From Halomonas colorata (lineage in GTDB: Bacteria > Pseudomonadota > Gammaproteobacteria > Pseudomonadales > Halomonadaceae): a stretch of DNA of 64,000 nt. A program made the translations under genes and the position numbers. The notes below the pieces were generated by a model. The model worked only from the letters and a program-made list of their open reading frames with translations. It did no database searches and was not told the origin of the DNA. Where the stretch lies: contig NZ_JABUZA010000024.1 in the NCBI RefSeq assembly GCF_014897985.1, forward strand, positions 1-64,000, in the 5' to 3' direction. This document shows positions 59,115-64,000 of the stretch, one piece after another (the first letter of the stretch is position 1; each line of letters starts with the position of its first letter).

Positions 59115-60302
59115 TCAGTCTATCAGTTCAACCGCGACTGCCGTCGCTTCGCCTCCGCCAATACATAAGCTCGCAATGCCGCGTTTACCGCCTTTTGTGC
59201 GCAAGGCATGAATAAGGGTGGCAATAATTCGTGAGCCGGTTGAGCCAATCGGATGGCCTTGAGCACAAGCGCCACCAAACACGTTTACCTTTTCGTGCGG
59301 TAAGCCTAAATCATCCATTGCCATCAGCGTGACGATGGCAAAAGCTTCGTTGATTTCAAATAAGTCGACATCACTTACATCCCAGTCGAGCTTTTTCAAC
59401 AGCTTTTCGATGGCGCCAACCGGGGCAATGGTAAATTCGCTCGGATGACGTGAGTGAGTGGCGTGGCCCAGCATTCTGGCCAGCGGCTTTGCGCCATGCC
59501 GGTCTGCCGCTGCCTGGCTTGCCAGTATGAGCGCTGAGGCGCCATCGGAGATCGAACTGGCATTGGCGGCAGTAATCGTGCCGTCTTTGGCGAAGGCCGG
59601 GCGCAGCTGGCGAATTTTATCCAGCTTGGCCTGAAAAGGCTGCTCGTCGTGCTCAACTCGCGTTTCGCCCTGGCGCGTGGATACCGTGACAGGCACCATT
59701 TCAGCCGCCAGATGGCCGGCATTCGTGGCTTCCATGGCGCGCTCAAGCGAGGCAATCGCGAAGTCGTCTAGGCGCTCGCGGCTATAGTCGCGCTGGGTCG
59801 CAATATCCTGGGCAAATACGCCCATCAGCTTGCCCGTTTCAGCGTCTTCCAGGCCGTCTAAAAACATATGGTCCTTGAGCTCGCCATGGCCTAGCCGATA
59901 GCCGCCGCGTGCCTTGGTAAGCACATGGGGCGCGTTGGACATGGACTCCATACCCCCAGCCAGAAGAATTTCACCGCTTCCCGCTTTAATCAGGTCATGG
60001 GCGAGCATGGCGGCCTTCATGCCTGAGCCGCATAGTTTGTTGATCGTAGTGGCGCCGCAGGCATCCGGAATACCGGCCTGGCGCATGGCTTGACGGGCAG
60101 GCCCCTGTTTAACGCCAGCGGGCAGGACGCAGCCCATGATGCCTTCATCGATAACGTCTGGCGTAATGCCGGCACGTTCAATGGCGGCGCGGATCGCCGC
60201 CGCGCCTAGCTCAGGGGCGCTCATGCTGGATAAGCTGCCCATCATGCCTCCCATTGGAGTCCGTGTGGCGGCAAGAAACACGATGTCGGTAGGGTTACTC
60301 AT
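59115..60302 (-). CDS. Acetyl-CoA acetyltransferase (thiolase)
   Basis: A 395-aa thiolase with nucleophile C91 (NKLCGSGMK), H350 (GHPIGSTGSR) and base C380 (LCIGGGEATA). Its length and motifs are those of biosynthetic/degradative acetoacetyl-CoA thiolases (AtoB/PhaA type); whether it works in ketone-body, PHB or fatty-acid metabolism cannot be read from sequence. Ribosome site AAGGAG precedes the ATG. It is divergent from the TetR regulator, implying shared control. Confidence 0.93.
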   Translation of the reverse strand: MSNPTDIVFLAATRTPMGGMMGSLSSMSAPELGAAAIRAAIERAGITPDVIDEGIMGCVLPAGVKQGPARQAMRQAGIPDACGATTINKLCGSGMKAAMLAHDLIKAGSGEILLAGGMESMSNAPHVLTKARGGYRLGHGELKDHMFLDGLEDAETGKLMGVFAQDIATQRDYSRERLDDFAIASLERAMEATNAGHLAAEMVPVTVSTRQGETRVEHDEQPFQAKLDKIRQLRPAFAKDGTITAANASSISDGASALILASQAAADRHGAKPLARMLGHATHSRHPSEFTIAPVGAIEKLLKKLDWDVSDVDLFEINEAFAIVTLMAMDDLGLPHEKVNVFGGACAQGHPIGSTGSRIIATLIHALRTKGGKRGIASLCIGGGEATAVAVELID

Positions 60303-60418
60303 GATCTAACTCCTTTCAATTTATTATGATTATCAGGCTGAGTGGCAAGCGATGCGTTGACCCACTGGCGGGGCTGTGGTTTTCTCTGGGTAACCAAGCA
60401 AGCGCTAGTGTGAATTAT

Positions 60419-60991
60419 ATGAATGTAATGAATGCATCACCTCGCCGCAAGGAGCTAACGCGGCTGGCTGCTCAGCTATTTGTACAAGAAGGTTTTGATC
60501 GCACTACCGTGCGCATGCTGGCGCAGGAAATGGGAATTAAATCGGGCAGCCTGTTTCACCACTTTAAAGACAAGCAGGAAATTCTGGCCGCCGTCATTGA
60601 AGAGGGCACGCAGAATGCCCTGATGATCGCCCGTCAATCGATAGAGCGCTGCTCGGCTGACCCGGAAACCCGCTTGCGCGTCATGGCCCGTGCTCATCTG
60701 GAAACGCTGTTTGCGGATCGCAATGCGCATGTCGTCGCGCTTTTTGAATGGCGCCGGCTCGACCCGGCGGCCAGCGCGCATTTAAGCCATCTTCGAGATG
60801 CTTATGAAGCGCTTTGGGTACAGGTGATTGACGATGCGCTGGAGGCGGGGCTTATTCACGGTGATCGCTTTCTCGTCTCGCGGTTTGTGCTAGGGGCTTT
60901 GAACTGGACCGTACGCTGGTACGACCCTAACGGAGCGCGTACTCCGGATGACCTTGCCGATGAGCTGGTCGCCATGATCATGGCTCGCTAA
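60419..60991 (+). CDS. TetR/AcrR family transcriptional regulator
   Basis: A 190-aa regulator from the ATG at 60419; the frame is open further upstream, but the family begins just before the helix-turn-helix. The HTH lies about residues 25-50 (TTVRMLAQEMGIKSGSLFHHFKDKQEILAAV). The C-terminal domain is a helical ligand pocket with FEWRRLDPAASAH. It sits between the thiolase (divergent) and the acyl-CoA synthetase operon, so acyl-CoA is a likely effector; that is inference. No strong ribosome site is seen. Confidence 0.88.
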   Translation: MNVMNASPRRKELTRLAAQLFVQEGFDRTTVRMLAQEMGIKSGSLFHHFKDKQEILAAVIEEGTQNALMIARQSIERCSADPETRLRVMARAHLETLFADRNAHVVALFEWRRLDPAASAHLSHLRDAYEALWVQVIDDALEAGLIHGDRFLVSRFVLGALNWTVRWYDPNGARTPDDLADELVAMIMAR

Positions 60992-61062
60992 AGCGTTACT
61001 CATTATTGATGCGCCGCTCTTGGCGAGTCTTACCTGTTTTTATTTTCCTCGACCAACGTATA

Positions 61063-61076
61063 AGCGTTAAAACGCT
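61063..61076. repeat. 14-bp palindrome between tetR and acyl-CoA synthetase
   Basis: AGCGTTAAAACGCT folds as AGCGTT / AACGCT around 2 nt. It lies 152 bp before the acyl-CoA synthetase gene and could be an operator or a weak transcript end of tetR. Confidence 0.4.
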
Positions 61077-61135
61077 GTGGATAGCTTGCGCTTCCAGCGG
61101 ATTGCTTTTAGCGTGTGAGTATCTCAAGGCTTCCG

Positions 61136-61165
61136 TTAACGTAAACTGAAAATAAAAAGTATAAC
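61136..61165 (+). promoter_or_regulatory. Candidate promoter of the acyl-CoA synthetase operon
   Basis: TTAACG (61136-61141), an 18-bp AT-rich spacer, then TATAAC (61160-61165). The start codon is 63 bp further downstream. Confidence 0.4.
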
Positions 61166-61227
61166 GTAGAACGCTGCCTTCCTTCTGTATCAAGACTGCT
61201 CATTACCAACAACATAAGAGAGCCATC

Positions 61228-62898
61228 ATGACAGAGATATCGGCATCACTTCCCGAGTATTCGGAGTACCTTAAACGTTTCTCAACTGATCAAATGATTG
61301 CCAGGTTAGATGACCGTCAGGACGGCAAGCTCAATGCCTTTGAAGCGTGCTGCGGCCGACATATTCGGGAAGGGCGTGGCGATGTGCTGGCGCTGGTACA
61401 TGAAGATACTCAAGGGGTAACGCATACGTTGACGTATGCTGAGCTGGATCAACAAAGCTCCCACCTGGCTGGTTGGCTGCTCGCCCAAGGCCTGAAAGAG
61501 GGTGATCGCGTCGCCTGCATGTTGCCCCGCTCAGCGGCATTGCTAGTGGCCGTGTTGGCAACGTGGCGCATTGGTGCCGTTTATCAGCCGCTGTTTACGG
61601 CATTTGGCCCTGATGCGGTGGACTATCGGCTCGGCCGAGCCGACACCAAGCTGGTGATTACCGATCACGCTAACCGCTTTAAATTCGATGGTTTAAGCCA
61701 ATGCCCGCCAATGCTCGCGGTAGGCGGTGCGACGCCTGAACATACAGATGACCAGGACTGGCAGGCTGCCCTGGCGCATGCGCCCATGACGAGTGAACCC
61801 CCCAGGCTTGATCCAGGCCAGCCTTTTTTGCAGATGTTCACCTCCGGAACCGTGGGGAAGCCCAAAGGCGTGGCCGTGCCCCTTTCGGCAATGACCGCCT
61901 TTGCGCTGTACATGGAACTTGCCATCGATCTGCGTAGCGACGACCGTTTCTGGAATATGGCAGATCCCGGCTGGGCCTATGGTCTCTACTATGCGATTGC
62001 CGGGCCGCTGCTGCTTGGCGTTACCACACATTTTTGTGAAGCGGGCTTTAGTGCCGAAGGCGCGCTCGATTTTATGAAACGCCACCGGATTACCAACTTT
62101 GCCGCCGCGCCCACCGCCTATCGTTTAATGAAGGCTTCAGGCCTTTTCGATGATGCCCATCAAACCTTGGAACTGCGCGCGGCGAGTTCAGCCGGTGAGC
62201 CTCTTAATACGGAGGTAGTCACTTGGGTAGAAAGATCGCTGGGCTGCTTGGTAATGGACCACTATGGCCAAACCGAAACGGGAATGACCTGCAACAATCA
62301 CCATACTCTTGAGCATCCTAAGCATGTTGGCGGGATGGGGGTGCCTCTGCCTGGCTATCGCTTGGCGATTCTTGATGCGGAGTATAACGAGTTGCCTGCG
62401 GGGGAGCCGGGCGTTCTGGCTGTTGATATTGCCAAGTCTCCTGCGCATTTTTTCCAAGGCTACACCTGGCAGGAAAAAGACCCCTTCGTGAAGGGCTATT
62501 ACTTAACCGGCGATGTGGTGATTCGTAATCAGGATGGCTCGTTTCAATTTGCGGGCCGTGACGACGACATTATTACTACCGCTGGCTATCGGGTAGGACC
62601 TACTGATGTGGAGAACAGCGTAATGACTCACCCCGCCGTGGCGGAGTCGGCGGCCGTTGGTCAGCCGGATGATATTCGTGGTGAGGTCATTAAATCCTAC
62701 ATTGTGCTGCGCGATGGCTATGAGGCCAGTGATGCTCTGGCTGAGGAAATTCGTCAGCAGGTACGTGAACGGCTATCGACCCATGCCTTCCCCCGCGTGA
62801 TCGAGTTTGTGGAAGAGCTGCCTAAAACGCCTAGCGGTAAAATTCAGCGCTTCAAGCTGCGTGCTCAAGCGGCTGAGCAAGCCAGCCATAACAAATAA
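61228..62898 (+). CDS. AMP-binding acyl-CoA synthetase
   Basis: Adenylate-forming enzyme of 556 aa that activates a carboxylic acid to its CoA thioester. The P-loop MFTSGTVGKPKG lies near residue 207, YGQTETGMTCNN near 345, YLTGDVV near 424 and the catalytic lysine in TPSGKIQRFKLR near 535. The N-terminal part resembles acetyl-/medium-chain acyl-CoA synthetases, but the exact chain length is not clear. AGAGAGCC precedes the ATG. It is the first gene of a rightward operon with an SDR dehydrogenase and, further on, an acyl-CoA dehydrogenase. Confidence 0.88.
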   Translation: MTEISASLPEYSEYLKRFSTDQMIARLDDRQDGKLNAFEACCGRHIREGRGDVLALVHEDTQGVTHTLTYAELDQQSSHLAGWLLAQGLKEGDRVACMLPRSAALLVAVLATWRIGAVYQPLFTAFGPDAVDYRLGRADTKLVITDHANRFKFDGLSQCPPMLAVGGATPEHTDDQDWQAALAHAPMTSEPPRLDPGQPFLQMFTSGTVGKPKGVAVPLSAMTAFALYMELAIDLRSDDRFWNMADPGWAYGLYYAIAGPLLLGVTTHFCEAGFSAEGALDFMKRHRITNFAAAPTAYRLMKASGLFDDAHQTLELRAASSAGEPLNTEVVTWVERSLGCLVMDHYGQTETGMTCNNHHTLEHPKHVGGMGVPLPGYRLAILDAEYNELPAGEPGVLAVDIAKSPAHFFQGYTWQEKDPFVKGYYLTGDVVIRNQDGSFQFAGRDDDIITTAGYRVGPTDVENSVMTHPAVAESAAVGQPDDIRGEVIKSYIVLRDGYEASDALAEEIRQQVRERLSTHAFPRVIEFVEELPKTPSGKIQRFKLRAQAAEQASHNK

Positions 62899-62918
62899 TC
62901 AATTAAGGAAGAGTCATT

Positions 62919-63686
62919 ATGCAGGTAAAGGAAGGCACGTTTTTGATAACCGGTGCCGCCTCGGGGCTAGGCGCTGCAACCGCTGAGCGGTTGGCGGCCG
63001 CTGGCGCCAAGGTGGTGCTCTGCGACTTAAATGACAGCGTCACCAGTCATGCCGCCAAGCTCGGCGAGCGAGCCAAAGCCTGTATGGCTGATATTACGTC
63101 TTCTGAACAAATGCAGCAGGCGTTCGATACCGCCGTTGCGTTCGGCGGGCAGAGCGGGCTTTCCGGGGTTATTCACTGTGCTGGTGTGGTCAGTGTCGCC
63201 AAGCTGGTGGATCGCGAGGGCAATCCTGCTGATCTTGAAGCCTATGCGAAAACCATTCACATTAATCTGGTAGGCACCTTTAACGTTATGCGTTTAGCGG
63301 CTGCGGCAATGGCGAAAAATACACCAACGCAAAGCGGTGAGCGTGGGGTGATTATTAATACGGCCTCTATTGCCGCTTTTGATGGACAAGTGGGGCAGTG
63401 TGCTTACAGCGGTTCTAAAGCGGGCGTAGTAGGGATGAGCTTGCCCGCTGCTCGAGAGCTTTCCCGGCATGCAATCCGTGTGATGGCAATTGCACCAGGT
63501 GTGTTCGAAACGCCGATGATGAGTGAAATTCCCGATGAGGCCGCCCAGGCACTCGCTGCCGCCGTGCCGTTTCCCAAGCGTCTGGGTAAGGCGGCTGAGT
63601 TTGCTCAGTTGGCCGAGCAGATTATTGTAAACCCGATGCTAAACGGAGAAGTAATTCGCCTGGATGGCGGTATCCGTATGCAGTAG
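62919..63686 (+). CDS. SDR family 3-hydroxyacyl-CoA dehydrogenase-like protein
   Basis: Short-chain dehydrogenase of 255 aa with the NAD-binding GAASGLG (residues 12-18) and catalytic S150, Y163, K167 (YSGSK). The aspartate after strand 2 (LCDLND) indicates NAD preference. The protein resembles 17-beta-HSD10/type-2 3-hydroxyacyl-CoA dehydrogenases, which act in branched-chain fatty acid and isoleucine breakdown. It lies 20 bp after the acyl-CoA synthetase and has its own AAGGAAGAG ribosome site. Confidence 0.88.
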   Translation: MQVKEGTFLITGAASGLGAATAERLAAAGAKVVLCDLNDSVTSHAAKLGERAKACMADITSSEQMQQAFDTAVAFGGQSGLSGVIHCAGVVSVAKLVDREGNPADLEAYAKTIHINLVGTFNVMRLAAAAMAKNTPTQSGERGVIINTASIAAFDGQVGQCAYSGSKAGVVGMSLPAARELSRHAIRVMAIAPGVFETPMMSEIPDEAAQALAAAVPFPKRLGKAAEFAQLAEQIIVNPMLNGEVIRLDGGIRMQ

Positions 63687-63730
63687 CGGTATCCGTATCT
63701 GGTAATTATGCAGGGGTTGTTTAAACGAGA

Positions 63731-63760
63731 ACTCGCCAGCGATTACGCTGGCGAGTTTTT
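63731..63760 (+). terminator. Intrinsic terminator after the SDR gene
   Basis: Perfect 11-bp stem ACTCGCCAGCG / CGCTGGCGAGT with a 4-nt loop and T5. It separates the SDR gene from the following acyl-CoA dehydrogenase. Confidence 0.9.
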
Positions 63761-63933
63761 GCTTTTTAAGTGGCTACTCATCAGTACTTCGACCAAAGAA
63801 TGAGCCAAATCGGCGGTTAAATTCAAACGCTCGCTTGACTCGAAACGTGGGGAGCGCTAGTTTTCAAACATGTGTTTGAAAGCCGCTTCTAAACCTAGTG
63901 CTGCTTTCAGCCCCCCAGCTTTGGAGAAGTGCG

Positions 63934-64000
63934 ATGCCCAGTTATCAGGCCCCTCTACGTGATATGCGTTTCGTAATGGACGAGATGCTCGATTACCCTG
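63934..64000 (+). CDS. Acyl-CoA dehydrogenase, N-terminal fragment
   Basis: Only the first 22 codons are in the window: MPSYQAPLRDMRFVMDEMLDY. This start is typical of a group of proteobacterial acyl-CoA dehydrogenases with a C-terminal extension, of about 590 aa. GGAGAAG precedes the ATG. Context with the thiolase, synthetase and SDR dehydrogenase agrees with a fatty-acid catabolic cluster. The rest lies beyond the right edge. Confidence 0.75.
   Translation, partial: MPSYQAPLRDMRFVMDEMLDYP

Overview
This 64 kb window is chromosomal DNA of a gammaproteobacterium, most likely Halomonas or a close relative in the Halomonadaceae. I infer this from protein character and gene order; no search was run. 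Gene orders shared with Pseudomonas and other gammaproteobacteria include dnaX-ybaB-recR, gacA-uvrC-pgsA followed by tRNA Gly-Cys-Leu, ihfB-lapA-lapB, mlaA-rssB-rssC-tal, pstSCAB, and a GntR-prpB-prpC-acnD-prpF-prpD methylcitrate operon. I see no prophage, transposase, CRISPR array or defence island. The window is mostly core metabolism and information processing.

Layout. 1-10.7 kb: a partial YdiJ-type FAD/Fe-S oxidoreductase, a DUF4202 protein, a dicarboxylate/amino-acid symporter, serS, a SIMPL-domain exported protein, an AI-2E family permease, thioredoxin, cysB and cysH (sulfur assimilation), and pabB (folate). 10.9-19.2 kb: the propionate (2-methylcitrate cycle) operon under a GntR/FCD regulator, with a 16-bp perfect palindrome just before the regulator start and a strong terminator hairpin inside the operon. 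19.3-25 kb: a ComEA-like protein, pyrF, lapB, lapA, ihfB, sdhE, a YgfX-like membrane protein and nadB. 25-29 kb: tRNA-Leu, tRNA-Cys and tRNA-Gly plus a decayed piece of a second tRNA-Gly, then pgsA, uvrC, gacA/uvrY and tRNA-Ala. 29-36.6 kb: argF, grxD, dnaX (with a slippery A8 run followed closely by -1 frame stops), ybaB, recR, rnd, ycgL, an ACP phosphodiesterase gene, ycgN and an unannotated 49-aa ORF. 36.8-46.2 kb: oligopeptidase B, a small membrane protein, a class II glutamine amidotransferase, fadD and hrpA. 46.3-51 kb: a FabH-like synthase, mlaA, an RssB/RssC-type phosphatase-STAS signalling pair and transaldolase. 51-59 kb: a chemoreceptor, an MFS exporter and pstSCAB behind a Pho-box-like sequence. 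59-64 kb: a fatty-acid/acyl-CoA catabolic cluster (thiolase, TetR regulator, acyl-CoA synthetase, SDR dehydrogenase, start of an acyl-CoA dehydrogenase).

How the genes work together. Carbon from propionyl-CoA is burned by the prp operon. Fatty acids are activated by FadD and the second synthetase and cut by the thiolase cluster; the FabH-like enzyme may feed acyl chains back into synthesis. MlaA maintains outer-membrane lipid asymmetry, while LapA/LapB are known regulators of LPS amount. SdhE flavinylates succinate dehydrogenase. GacA, CysB, the Pho box and RssB/C mark the regulatory layer.

No clearly novel multi-gene system was found. The best leads are small: the dnaX frameshift signal, a pseudo-receiver in RssB, the intra-operon prp terminator, the tRNA-Gly remnant, and the 49-aa ORF with its 16-bp upstream repeats.
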